Positions 12,980 through 25,392 of a stretch of DNA of 64,000 nucleotides are shown here, piece after piece. The stretch spans positions 328,663 through 392,662 of the forward strand of contig JAPYMA010000328.1 of assembly GCA_035041965.1 (NCBI GenBank). The letters run 5' to 3'. Each line of letters begins with the position of its first letter. Position 1 is the stretch's first letter. Source of the stretch: Anisakis pegreffii. Its lineage: Eukaryota > Nematoda > Chromadorea > Rhabditida > Anisakidae. The position numbers and the translations under genes are program-made. Under the pieces are notes generated by a model. That model made no database searches, had not been told where the DNA came from, and was given only the letters and a program-made list of their open reading frames with translations.

Positions 12980-13713
12980 AAACCCACCAAGTTGTTTGTC
13001 TACTACTCGAATACACATCGTGATGCCACTGAATGTGATGTAATTGAGAATAAATCAAAACTGATAAGTGAATACGGTTTATTTCGTTGATCGAATTGAG
13101 CATTAGCAATGATTTCAATCGTAATAATACTAACATAGGTAAACACATCACCGGAATGCCATTAACAGTAACAATTATGGCAGTTAAAACAGCAATAAGC
13201 AATATAGTAGTGATACACAAACCATTATCAATAAGGATACTAATAATGATTCGGATAATGATATTGGTACATCACTCGGTTTCAAGCAAAACTTTCCTAC
13301 GCGAACGGGAATCGAACCCGCGACTTCGGATTCGGATACTAATGACACCATGGAGAACTGCATTGAAAAGAACGGAAATAACGGTAATGAAATGCAAGCA
13401 ATCAAGAAAATTGAATGGCAAGAGATGTCATTTATAGATGAACATTACAAAATCGTTACAGTTTCACAATGCAGCACATAATGTTTGATGAGGCTATAAA
13501 CATTCAGATGGAACAACAAGTCTACTACGTACAAAAACACAATTGCGTTCATGACGATCAATTTCAAAAATCATAAATTTTAGTTCATTTCAACCGGAAC
13601 CGTTTAATTTTATAATATCATACAACTAACTGGTAATCATGCTGAATACTGCTTTCTCATCTAAATTCAAACTGTTCTCTGGAAAATACCCACACTCAGA
13701 TGAACAACTTTGC
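12980..13713. other. Intergenic stretch downstream of PIG-X, with a tRNA-like fragment
   Basis: No gene can be supported. The open frames on both strands around 13087-13437 look like shadows of repeat sequence. A tRNA T-arm-like segment lies at 13298-13330. Confidence 0.4.
13298..13330 (-). repeat. tRNA T-arm / box B-like fragment
   Basis: The minus strand reads GCGGGTTCGATTCCCGT, a T-arm with a 5-bp stem (one G-U pair) and an exact match to the pol III box B consensus GGTTCGANTCC. I could not fold a matching acceptor stem, D arm or anticodon arm to the right of it. It is therefore not called a tRNA gene, but a tRNA pseudogene or the head of a tRNA-derived SINE. Confidence 0.35.
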
Positions 13714-15500
13714 TCAATCAGTTTTTCGTTTATCATCGCCAGCAACCAATGAAGCTACTGCGATAGCCACAACACCGCCAACAATGAATATAGCAGTTAT
13801 AATTACAACAATCGGCTGCATATGAGGATCGCCGGTCGGGATGGACATTTCGATTGGCTGAGCGTCTTTTACGGACAAAATTACCCATTCACATTTTGTT
13901 GGAGATTGGCAATCGCACGGTGCCTGAAACTGATGCTTATTCAAATGTGAGAGGGACTACAAGACAGCCGTAACTTTCAGTAGTTTTCAAAATCATTCCA
14001 GCAATATGTGAACAAATCAGTGATCTGAAAAAGCATCTCAGCTCGAGATCAGCAAAATCAAAAACAAATCAGAGGATGATAATCACCGACAACTATGTAA
14101 GCAAATTTTTTTTGCCAAACCTATGAATAAAATTTATCCGAGCTAACAATCAGAAAGCATCCACAAATGATTGACACATTCCAGTAAGTGAACAGAACAA
14201 AATAATTTCACCTTTCGAATGTACTGCGCGCAGCTTTTCTCGTTTAAAAAGGTCGAATTATCAACACATCTAACGAGTATACGAGGTGGAGAAAGCTTTA
14301 CGACTGCATCTGAATAAATTATTTCGTGAGCTACTAAACTCACTGTCACTTTCTTCACTCACTTATAAACACACTTAGAATGGTTTTTTCGTGCAAAATT
14401 ATGATGATGGAACAAATCAAGTCTTAAAACGAACCAGTTTCGGACGGCGCATGATACCTGAGATGAAGAGGGAATTCGAAATGTTCGTTGAAGACGAAAT
14501 TTTTCCGTAGTGATTTTTTTGAGCAAACATAAAGCGGCGTATCGCTCGAATGTTCTTGAGGTGTTTCTACATCGAACAGGGTTGGTGCGATTTGGTGATC
14601 GCGCATTGGTGGAACACTGAAGCTGATTTTGTGCTCATCAAGCAAGACCTCAGAAAGATTTCGCGAATAGACTCGGTTAAATCAAAGACAAATCATGGCC
14701 AAACTGCTCGAAACAGATGGTGGTTGCATGGGATTTCCATGGCAGAAACTATCGAGAGAACTGCGGTGAAAAAACGCACAGAGTGAATTTTTGAAGCCCT
14801 AACAAGTGAGAGAATGTTGCGGCGTGAAAACAAACCAATCAAATGTTTTCAGAGAAAATTTAAAGCGAAGTTTCACCTATCCATATCGATATAAGCTCCT
14901 GACGGTATGACGAAACGATACGCAATCTGGCAATCGATGAAACGTTTCAAACTTCCGATTGATGCATCAACGCTAAGATGACGGTGTAAACCCGCACCGC
15001 TAGCCTGAATATACATCGAGAAAATTGGTGGACGAATATTCATTCTTAAATACTTTACAAATCATCTGCCGACATACATGTCGCAATAAACGACCCAAAA
15101 AGGTACTCTATTACTATAAACTCTAATCAAAAACAGTAATTATCAAAACTTTGTGTACTTCGGTATCGCTCTCGACTGAAAATCCGTTTGAAGTTCTAGT
15201 TGTTAGCTTGGCTTAAACTGAACATTATGTGTGCGATAAACGTGAATGATTGATTGCTTTGCTTTTAGATCGTTTAATCTTTCGCGAAACGATATCAATT
15301 TGAGTACTGGACTCATACATTCATACAGCGAACCTCTTTAGTCTTAACAAGGAGAAAAAAGAGAAGCAGATAAGATTCACTTTGAGGGTTGCCGTCCTCA
15401 TCGATATCGCCTCGACCCATTCACAAGCTTCCATCCTTCCACAGATGCTGCTAATTACTATAAACGTCGCATAAAGACCAAGATACAGTGGCAACTTCAT
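13714..15500 (-). CDS. PIGX: PIG-X, subunit of GPI mannosyltransferase I
   Basis: An ER-membrane protein that stabilises PIG-M, the enzyme adding the first mannose in GPI-anchor synthesis. Six exons in minus order: 15500-15381, 15052-14877, 14760-14750 (11 nt), 14671-14435, 14333-14212, 13923-13714. All phases close, giving 291 residues (human about 258). The start gives a signal peptide (MKLPLYLGLYATFIVISSIC). Family landmarks follow: GAGLHRHLSVDA, FVIPSGAYIDMD, RNLSEV, LHLRYHAPSE, VKLSPPRILVRC, and CEWVILSV with IPTGDP before one C-terminal membrane helix (about residues 259-282) and a short charged cytosolic tail. The luminal domain plus one helix matches the known topology. The micro-exon and the first exon are inferred from phase and signal-peptide fit and are the least certain parts. 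Confidence 0.85.
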
Positions 15501-17075
15501 TTCGTCTTCGACAGCGAGACTCTCATTGATTCCGAAACGTCACAATGAAGCCACAACACTTTTCAACAATTCAACAACATCACTAAAATATCGCAAATAA
15601 AACTTATTCAAACGTTTGAGTCTCCACATGACAAATGGTTCTATTTGACCAGAATCCTCCAGGGAATATACGAAAGCAGAACTCGGAAAGAATATTCCCT
15701 TACTGGATTGGACGGGAACCAGGGAGATATCAATTGAGAACCACAAAAACCACAGCAACCATAAATTCCAGCCAACCAATTTTATTCGTGAAAAGAAAAC
15801 GGATAGCAATCAAAGTCAATGAAAAATCAAGAAATCAATTTCATAAATGTAAATGCAATCAAAGTAGAAATTATGCAATCATAATCAAAATTTTTCATTA
15901 TGCAAACACATCAATAAAGTAGAAATTCTCCCTCCTTCACCAAGTAATTATAGAATAGAAACAATTGAACAGAAATGACATTCAACCACAACACACGTAA
16001 CAATATGATATTCTGTTTCAAAAAAAAGAAGTGAAATGTGAAACCGCGAAGAAACATTTCTAAATCTCATCACAATTGACGATACCGAGACAAGTTTATA
16101 AATACGAAAAAACCGATAAGAAAAAAGAATACTGAAAAGATCACCGCACAATTTCTCTTCTTGTTTAATATACAAAAATTGGTCCAGTAACCTGAAGCAT
16201 GACAAATTTTTATCACAGTGCAATACACATCAATAAAACAAAAACAACGAACGAATCAAATAATAATTATGCACAACGGAATGACCTTCATTCATTTTTG
16301 TGAAAAAAAGGCAAGACAGACAACGAGAAAATTCTTTCTGAATCGTCGAAATAATCAGTGAAGACAATTCACCAAAGCATTTCCAAATGTTCATTTCTCC
16401 CTTTCAAAATCAAAGCTCCCCTTTCAAGTTCTACAAAAGACATCTCATAGTTTCACTGCTGTGACACTACCACACTCAATCCAATCTCTAATTAGAGATT
16501 CACTCCATTATTATCCTAATAAACTGAACAGTCCTAAGTGATAAACTATCAACACCGACTGAGACATATGAATATAATAAATGCACAAATGAGTGAACGA
16601 ATGACACACATAAATGAATGAATAAAAATACACAAAATAATGGAAATAAGATTAAGACTGAACCAATACAAATAAATGCAACACAAACAAAACACATCCA
16701 GAAGTAAACTGTCGCTCGATAGCACATGTGTGAATATTGTTAAAAGTATCAGATGATGGCATCTCTAATGAACTATATCCACCATCTCGTTCACACCAAC
16801 TCCTCTATTTCATCTTGATTTTCGAAACTTTCTGTGCAACATCTATCGTCGTTATCCCATCATATATTTCTCGGTTTGTCCATAGCAAACTAGTGCATAA
16901 CAATTTCTTTTCGAACCAAGCCATATGAATAATCCTAGCAGTCCATCACAAAACGGAAACTCAACAGTTAAGCTGTCAGATACGTGGTCAGATAAAATCC
17001 CATCCAATTTTCAAGATGCTTCACTGGAACTTTGCAGATATTTCCTCATCCTTCCTTTCTTTCCTACAGGTCAGC
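15501..17075. other. Intergenic, nothing recognised
   Basis: AT-rich sequence between the PIG-X start and the possible 3' exon of the NEK kinase. The open frames here are short, strand-ambiguous and without family features. Confidence 0.4.
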
Positions 17076-17225
17076 TCATGTGGTGATATGTCCAGTGTCA
17101 GTATCTGAATCTGCCGACACTCTGGCTGGCCTTGATCGAATGCCTGTTGATGGCAAAGTTGCTGTCGTTGCTGTTATTGTCGTTTTTGTACCTGCGTTTG
17201 TGGTCGTCGTACCGGGTGCTTGTGA
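17076..17225 (-). CDS. Possible alternative last exon of the NEK kinase
   Basis: On the minus strand a good acceptor (TTTGATTTTAG) is followed by 49 open codons and TGA, in phase 0. The product is Thr-rich (GTTTTNAGTKTTITATTATL) and ends with an acidic/Ser segment. The last kinase exon has CAG/GTCAGA just before its own stop, an acceptable donor in the same phase. Joining there would replace the final VR residues with this tail, giving about 343 instead of 296 residues. It could also be chance open sequence. Confidence 0.4.
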   Translation of the reverse strand, partial: SQAPGTTTTNAGTKTTITATTATLPSTGIRSRPARVSADSDTDTGHITT

Positions 17226-17771
17226 CTAAAATCAAATATTTCAACTAAAACATTGAATGAATCCGAGAAAGCACTGCATTGAAAATGACACAGTATAAAC
17301 TTCATCAATATCAATCTCTCTTTCCTTTCTAACATTTCGATAAAGCAACAATTAGGAATGAAAATAAAGTTAGCTGACGGTCGTTATTCTCATCAATTTC
17401 GCACCAAACCTATATAAAATATATCCAATACAACATGCAGTTCGCGAGCTGTTTCACGAAATTGTTTCCTACACACAATGAGCATGAAGAAACCGGTGAT
17501 GAATCGGTGCATTCAGCCGTTCACGATAGCGTATTCTTTTACCTCATAGAAAAACACACAAAATAGTGAAATGTCACGAGGCATTCTCATTCCAAAAAAA
17601 TTCATTTCATCACATAAGCATTTTTTGCTGGATTATGAGCAAATACAATCACCATGGAAACTTCAGTCAAATGCTAACAACAGCAATTAATATGCAGACG
17701 AAAAGGGCAATGAGACTACTAAACAATGAAAGAAATCAGAAATACGAACTAAGAAACATTCGAAAGGCAAT

Positions 17772-19906
17772 TTATCTGACCTGGAAATACGAATTCATTT
17801 GCTCGGCGATATGCAGCACCTCGAAAACGTCCGGTCGTTTGCTTGGATCCGAGCAAATGCAACGTGAGATTAGATCGCGTAACTGAAACTCAATCCAACA
17901 ATTCCTTCTCTTCGAAGATACTTTGAAAAAAAAAAGAACAAAACGTTGAATCAATGACACGACAACATCTTGGAAGGTCAATCAGAACAGGATTTGAAAT
18001 TCGTGTGATATTACCTGCTGAGAATAAATATCGGCTGGCAGCGGTGGATACTCACAAGTTTGAATCTTCTTACACAAAGAATACAGATTCATTTTGTCAC
18101 CATAAAAAGGTGATTGAAGTGCAGCCATCTGAAAGAAAAGAAAATGAGGAAAAAATTTTAAAAAAAACGAAAACGAAGCAAACGAGTCTGCACTCGCGCA
18201 CTACTGCCCTGCTTTTCGTCCTTGATTTCCCAGATCTTAAAAAAACGGATTGGCTCAGATGCATCACATCCGGTCAAAAGTTTTCGAAAGCTAAATCATC
18301 GGAATATTAACCAGAAAGTATAATAAGCGGACGGAGGATTGTAATCTCGTGATGGGGATTCTTTGCAAACAACTTGGAGGCCGAATCAGAAGGCTAAATT
18401 GTGGCTGAGGATACAAATAACACGACATCATCTGATTATCATTTCTCAACGTCTAGAAGCAATCAGACAATCAATTCACCTCGTACAATAAACATCCAAT
18501 ACTCCACAAATCCGACTTGAAATTGTAACCATTTTCTTGGATTCGTTCAGGACTCATATAGTACGGTGTACCAACAAGGGAATGTGCTGCCGTTGTTTTT
18601 GAACTAAAGAATCGACCCAAACCCAGATCGCCCAACTTAACCGTTCCATCAACCGTTATGAAAACGTTGGCGGGTTTTATATCTGCAAATAAAACCATTC
18701 GTCAAACATGTTACTTGCGTATAATCCACGTGAATAAACAGAATAACGTGTTTGAAGGATATCGCAGAGGTCGGAGAAATCTTTTTAGACTGATAAAGAT
18801 TCACTCATTAGCCAGAGTTAAACATTAAAACTCAATGAATATTCTATGCAACATTTCCAATTCAACAATGCGCAATCTCCATTCCATCGAACATAAAACT
18901 CGCCAGTTGATCATTCACCTCTATGCATAATCCGTTTCGAGTGCATATGATCAAGTGCTCGCACAAGCTGCACGAAATACTTCCAAATTGTTCTCTCAGG
19001 GATTAGACGATGATTCTTCTTGAAATGCTGAAAAATAACAGACTGATTAAACGAACAATGTAATGATCTCATCTCTGATCATATCATTCCCCATCAAAGA
19101 AACTAGCTTTACAGTGTTATCCGGTTCTATCAGTTATAAACAACGTCGTAATCTTTCGAATTCCTAAGTTCTATCAATTGTTCGCTGATCGTGAGTGACC
19201 GCTAAACGTGTAACGTAATATCTGTACATCTTCGACAAAAGCGAACACTTGAAGACGATACATCAAAAATTGCGAAAAATGATGACAGAAAAGGTATAGA
19301 GGAGGTAAGCTAACACGGATCATTCGACTTAAATCGCCCGCATCAGCTAGTTCTAGCACAATATTCAGTTGATTGTTTTCGATGAATGATGCATAATATC
19401 GTATCACATTCACATGATTCAACTTCTTCAGCAAGTCGATCTCCTTTATGCAGTCTTGTCGTGCTTTTGCATCAACCATATCATATACCTTCAAATGCAT
19501 TCTCAATTTTCGTTGCGAATTACCACCACGCAAACCATGAATGAATATCCTTCTCAAAACACTGTTAACAGACAAATGATTTAATTCATCATTTACCCTG
19601 TCTCATTCACGAATTTCTACCGAATATCGACTAGTTTTCCCATTAGTAACGAAGCGATATTTTAGGTGCTTCAGATTTCAGAATTGATCACATCAGATAC
19701 TTCATAAGTGCAAATAAGCAACCAACTTGAACTTTCTTCAGCGCTACCACATTGTTATCCTCTTTGCATCTGGCACGATAAACTTCCGAGAATTGCCCTT
19801 TGCCAATCTTCTTCTCAATCTCGAACGCCTCTAATTTCCCGTATCTTACCGCCAATTCATCAGCTGACATCTTGAAATGATCGCAAAAATTCATCGAAAA
19901 TTCCAC
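17772..19906 (-). CDS. NEK7: NIMA-related serine/threonine kinase, NEK6/NEK7 type
   Basis: A compact mitotic/ciliary-type protein kinase, orthologous group NEK6/7 (nematode nekl-3). Six exons in minus order: 19906-19727, 19488-19315, 19027-18919, 18682-18480, 18128-18015, 17882-17772, giving 296 residues against about 302 in human NEK7. Landmarks: glycine loop [11 protein letters not shown], catalytic Lys in [20 protein letters not shown] hinge region, HRDIKPANV catalytic loop (split by an intron), [14 protein letters not shown] (DLG instead of DFG, as in NEK6/7), activation-loop end [11 protein letters not shown], then [18 protein letters not shown] and the C-lobe [10 protein letters not shown]. 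It is essentially only a kinase domain, as expected for this group. A second in-frame ATG after 12 residues could also be the start. A possible alternative 3' exon lies at 17076-17225. Confidence 0.93.
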
Positions 19907-21768
19907 ACAGACAAAACCAACAAATCCAAATCGCTCACAAATAAGACGTTCCTTCCTTCCGTCTGAGGAAAATTACCCCTCAACAATGCTAATGTTCAAG
20001 TGGTGATTGCCTCTTGATCTCAAGCTTTAACGAGATCAAGAGATCAGAAAAAAACCTTTACTTTACAAGCTGCATTACCAGAGCCATCTCTACACCAACA
20101 CTTATGCCGCACAAATTAACTACAGCGCATCGCCGATTTCCGTATGATTTTTACGCCCATTAGAATCTATCATTAATTGATCCTTCCCAATACATGCACG
20201 AAACTTATTATCAGTCTTCGCAATAAAACTGAATGAGATATTTCTGGGTGCATTCATTACACCACTCTAGAACTGTATGATCGCAGGTATCAAATAAGAA
20301 AAACCTCCTTTATTCACATACCACAGATATCGAAGAACAACAAACAATAAATTTCAATATTCTTGACTGCAACTGAAACAGACAGAAAACCACTGAAACG
20401 TATCAACAAAAATACAACGAATATACAGCAGCCACAACCCATCCATTCTTCACAACACACCGAAAATTCAAAATTTAAAATACTGACGAATCGAATGATA
20501 AGAAATCAAAACTGCATATACACGGAATTCAAAACACTCACAATAAATAATGCAAAAATGCTCGTTTCAATCAATTTCATGCTATCCAACTGCTCGATTC
20601 CAACGAAGACATAAACATTCAGCAAGACATAAACATTCCACTATCATACAATAAGATTGATTACAATAACGTTAGAGAAAGTTGATCTCCTCTTGTGAAG
20701 TTGACACATAAAACAACCCAAACAATGGAATTCTAACGACAATTTACTTCAGTGAATCCGTATCAAAGCTTAGTCTTCAATGAATCAATACTAGCTTCGA
20801 ATAAATGAAACATTTCATGGAATGGAAAGAAGAAGCTGATTAAGTGCACCAAACAGAGATGTCGATGAAATGAAAGGAACATTGTTTTACTGAAAGGAAT
20901 ATCCTCTAAGGAAATCCCCTTTTCTGAGTGAATGAATTCGAAATGAGTAAAAGTACATTCTCAACTACAACTGATATAAACGTCTGGAAAACGCACACTA
21001 GAAACACAATTTTCACCGTCGCTATTGGAAACCTGTGCATAGGTAGGCAATCAAGGAGACGTCAACGACAGTCGTTGTTGAGAGATGGATAAAACAGCTG
21101 AAATCAATGGCAATCGAGCGGCTGCTTTCAAATGCAACTGATACAACAACAATGAGAAATTGGCACGATTTCATACCCACTACAATTATCTGCTATTACA
21201 CACGAATAAAATCACATACTTCGAAACTTCGGAAAAATCAAAAAACTGCAATTTCTCCATATGAACAACAATAAAACAATATAATGCAATTAAATCATTA
21301 GTTTCTGATTTCTGCTACTTTACAGAACGCGAATTGGTCATCTCAAGAGACTGCATAAACGAAAATATCCTTACAAACCTTATCAAAATGATCGAGTTCT
21401 GATACAACCATCATTGAAGAATATATAATCATTTCATTAACTCACAAATAACCCACATTAAGCAGTTCCCTTCTGATCCATCCAACATGCATTATTACTT
21501 CAACAAAATGTTCAAAAATGAGTGCCGTGGACACTAAAAAATATGAAAAAACATGACTGCCTGGCTGAGTTATTCAGTTCATATATTCCGATCTGACGAG
21601 AATTTGCCAAGTGAAAGCTTGAAAGACAAATGCAAACAAATTCTTAAATAACATACGAAATCGAACTCTTCCTATCCTAACCAAGACCATAAAACAAACA
21701 TCTTACAATTCCTTGCGATACCCATTACACTCAACCCTCTAAACGCTATCGCAAATCGTATGCTGCAC
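19907..21768. other. Intergenic, nothing recognised
   Basis: AT-rich stretch between the NEK kinase start and the HAP40 stop, both on the minus strand. It would include the NEK promoter and the HAP40 3' UTR. I see no supported coding exon or repeat. Confidence 0.4.
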
Positions 21769-24280
21769 TTAAAGCTTTCGAAGAGGTCCTTCCGAAAGTG
21801 CCGTACGCAGCAAATCATCACCGACTATTTGGCACATTCGATTCATCGACGACTGCAAACGTCCTAAGCTCTTGCGTGCAATGTCGAACGCTCCCACGTG
21901 CAGGGAGTTCACGAAATCCCATAAATTCAAGAACTGAGTGGCGTTTAACGCCGACTCTTTCGGTGGCAATTCTTTGGGCGGTGACCTCACGGCGTTCATA
22001 TTGTACACGTACATTCCCGGATATTCTTCGTCGTCCTCACTACTCTCCGATTCATCGTCGTCCTCCTCCTCCTCATCATCATCATCACCTTCTTCATTAT
22101 GTTTCTCGCCCTCTTCTTTAGTCTTCTCATCCAAATCATACTTTCGTCCCAAACGTCGAAGAAGATGCGGTAATATAGATACGTGATTTTGATGTAATGC
22201 CTCTTGCATATCAAGTAAAGAGATCTCTTTAGGTTTTGAGCTGCCCTCTTCACTCTCACTATCTTCGTCTCCATCCTTATCAATACTTTCATCTTTCTGT
22301 TTCTGTTGTCGAAGTTCTTGCTGATTCTTACGATAAAGGTTGTAGACAATCTTCGGAAGAGCAAAAATAACGGGTAGTCGAGCCTGCGGCTTTGCGTTTT
22401 CGTCGATGGCAACGTACATGTTCAACAGCAGACGATGGCGAGGCGACAAATCTTTACGCTGCAATATACAGACTACAATTAATTTACACTTACTGTTAGC
22501 CAATGGCACCAAAATCGCTGTCTTTTTTGGAGGATATGAGCAGTCTTCATATACTGAGAATGATTCTCTTCAAAGATGAAAAGTTCTGCCTAAACTAAAC
22601 GATTTGCTTGAAATAGTCTACCTGTTCTTCTTGCCGGCAGCCATTTTATCAGAAAACTAAACAAAGAGAGCACTCACCTGTAACTTCAAAACCAATAGAA
22701 CGCAAGCGATTTCACAGTCTTTGAGCAACTCTTGGCCGAATCCAAACCTCAAAAGTGATCAATTAATGTAAATTTCCGCATAGGGAAACTAAATTTGATC
22801 ATAAGTAAATTGATAAAAGCAATACTTCGAAACAAAGACCAAGTGTAAAAGTATTAATGCGTACGTTTCCACCACATAACAACGAACTTGTTTCTGCATT
22901 AAAATGTGCTTTGAATTGGTTGCTGAATTCAGAATGTGAACTTAAAGTGATAAAAAAATGAGTATACTTTGGATCATCTGCAGTCTTCATATGCGCAGTC
23001 CACAGCTCATCGACAGTGGTCAACGCGTCTGAATACAAGCCCAACATTGTCTGACATTCGGCCAACTGTTTCAGCGCATGCAAATGACTTTGGTGTTCGA
23101 TCTTAAGCAGTTCGGCACCTGAACCATGCTCATCAAACCACTCTCAATAAACATTCGCATCAGTAAAGTTGAGCAATAGCTGTGGCCAATCTCGTGCCAT
23201 GTGCCTAATGAAAACTTCAACGAAAGATAAGATGACCAATTCAAGCAATCACATTCGAAACAATTCAACCCGAAAAGTTGAGACCAAAACTCAAAGTTGA
23301 GACCTACCTCGTACATGATACTGCAATGCGAGATCAGGTCTGTCAAAAGTGCGCAAAGCATTCGCCAGTTCAGTGGTATGAAGACCAGCCTCCCACTGTG
23401 AACCGTGATCGTAAATGAGTTGCACTGCGTGATTGTAACAATCTTGCATATGATTCAGATTACCTGAACGCACTGCAACACAAAACACAATATGTATCTG
23501 CGAATAAATTCATTACACCACACCAAAATCATCTCGTGGACACAATTGATAATCATCTACCTACAACAACTTTACCTAAAAGCTTTTGTCCAAAATCTGA
23601 AGCTAATCTTGCAAATTAGAGTTAAAAGTGAAGAGATCAATGCGAAGTCACAAACCGAGTGTCTTATTGTGTGACTTCTCCTCATCTTGTTTGAACAAGC
23701 GAGCTGCTTTCAGCAGATGCCTATACTGCATTAACCAATCGTCAGTTTCCTCATAGATTTTTGCCATTTGATAGTAACACATCGCAGCGTATTGATCACA
23801 GTCCTCATCTCTGAATTACAACGTGATTTTTTTTTTGCATTCTGTTAACTCATTCCTCCTGTTTTGTCCGATAGGGCTCTAGCAAAGTTGTGTATTTTTG
23901 TCGCTCTTACTTCTGTTGCATTTCAACAAGTCAAGTGCTTTTAGGACTCAGTCAATTCCAAAGAGATGAAGACCACTCTCACCGAATCGTTTACTCAAAC
24001 ACAAAAACCATATATAGACCACTTTTATAACTGAAAAAAAAGATTTTCATAGTGCTTATCAGTACTCTGAAAAATCTTCAATCAGCAATTCCGTATGCAA
24101 ACTGAACTGAATGCAACGAGTAAAATTCAATTGATCCGCGCAAACTTACTTAAATCGAAGCGCCAACTTATTGAAATCAGCTAAAGCTTGTGAATAGTTT
24201 GGTTTTTTCAAAAACTTTTTCTTCATCGAATCGAGAATCGCTTTGTAGTCGAGCCATGGATCACGATACGGCTCGGACAT
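21769..24280 (-). CDS. F8A1: HAP40 / F8A, huntingtin-associated 40-kDa protein
   Basis: A TPR-like helical protein that binds and stabilises huntingtin and acts in endosome trafficking. Six exons in minus order: 24280-24150, 23810-23656, 23472-23308, 23118-22968, 22747-22678, 22458-21769. Phases close, giving 453 residues (human 371). Recognisable parts: start SEPYRDPWLDYKAILDSMKK with FLKKPNYSQALADFNKLA; YAAMCYYQMAKIYEETDDW; KAARLFKQDEE; CYNHAVQLIYDHG; LANALRTFDRPDLALQYH; LKQLAECQTMLGLYSDALTT; and KDCEIACVLLVLKL. The last exon has a long Asp/Glu/Ser-rich segment not expected in the family, after which the sequence returns to a helical end (NSLHVGAFDIARKSLGRL). The ATG was chosen because it starts the family N-terminus; an upstream in-frame stretch has no support. 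Confidence 0.88.
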
Positions 24281-25392
24281 TATGGCCGCCGTTGCCCTCT
24301 TCAAATTAAACACAACAATACACCAGCGAATTCCACTCCGGCTTCGAGATTTCACAAATACTCTCGCATTAATCCGCTATACAGAATTCGAAATCGGCAA
24401 TACTCATTGGAAAAATCCAATCAACTGAAAATTTGAATCACTGTTTCGGAAGGCACTGCTTCAACATGCGTTTCAAAACGATCTTGATTCGTCCCATGCT
24501 GGCTGAAATGATATTATGAGGTGTCTGTTCAATCGTGACATTATCAGTCTTCTGCGAAGGACAGTACGACGTGACGCAGAAATAACATTATGAATGTTGT
24601 CATACAGTCGGGAACTGCAACGTCTGCATTCCCGGAGGCGCTCAGTTGATTGCACTTACTGTTCACTTATGAGGATCGGATTTCGTGAAGCAGCATTCCA
24701 TGGTTCGCGTAACTATCAATTTGATACAATCATATTGTGATCCGATGAGAACGGAGAAGCTGCAATAGCAGCGTTCAATAATTTCTACTGTACAAAGGCA
24801 TTCTTTATTCAAATCTATGCCGATAACAACCACAATAATGTATGCACAAAAAGGACATCATGAGTTTATACAACGTGACACGGAGAACACAAATTGCATT
24901 AGTAGGTCAAATTGTGGTTTAGAACCCGTATTCAAAAACAAAACAGAAATGTGAAAAGAGAAAATTCATCAGTACTACACTGGATATGATAGTAACAACG
25001 AACGTAATTGATACGTATCCCATTACTTCGTTCATGAGATGAATACACGAAGGCTTATCAATGAATATCCAAACGTATAGATTTGAAATCAGATTACAAA
25101 CAGTTCCAGTGTTTGAGAAATTTGTTTTGAAGAGTAAAATTGCCAGTGGTTGAACTAAGTGAGAATTTCTCAACGGAATTCATCGCAAATATCGAACACT
25201 AAACTGCTGTGGACGAAATCAACTGAAAATTTTGCGATTCAAAAACGAAAGCTACAACCTCACAGTAAAGTTGAACCAGCATAACTGAAATCTGCTGAGT
25301 GAGGAATTTGAAAAACGTGGCAACACTGGTATTGAGAGAATATTACAACAATATTCAACAATAAAGAAAAATGGACGATGAGCAAAACTTCA
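24281..25392. other. Intergenic between HAP40 start and MED22 stop
   Basis: A minus-strand frame at 24919-25173 has two hydrophobic stretches, but it has no homologue I recognise and no splice support. The rest shows nothing. Confidence 0.35.

Noticed and set aside
13184..13437. Open frames on both strands over the tRNA-like fragment
   Set aside because: They are translations of the T-arm sequence, a common artefact of tRNA-like repeats.
24919..25173. Minus-strand 84-codon hydrophobic frame
   Set aside because: Hydrophobic by base composition; no homologue, signal peptide or splice context.
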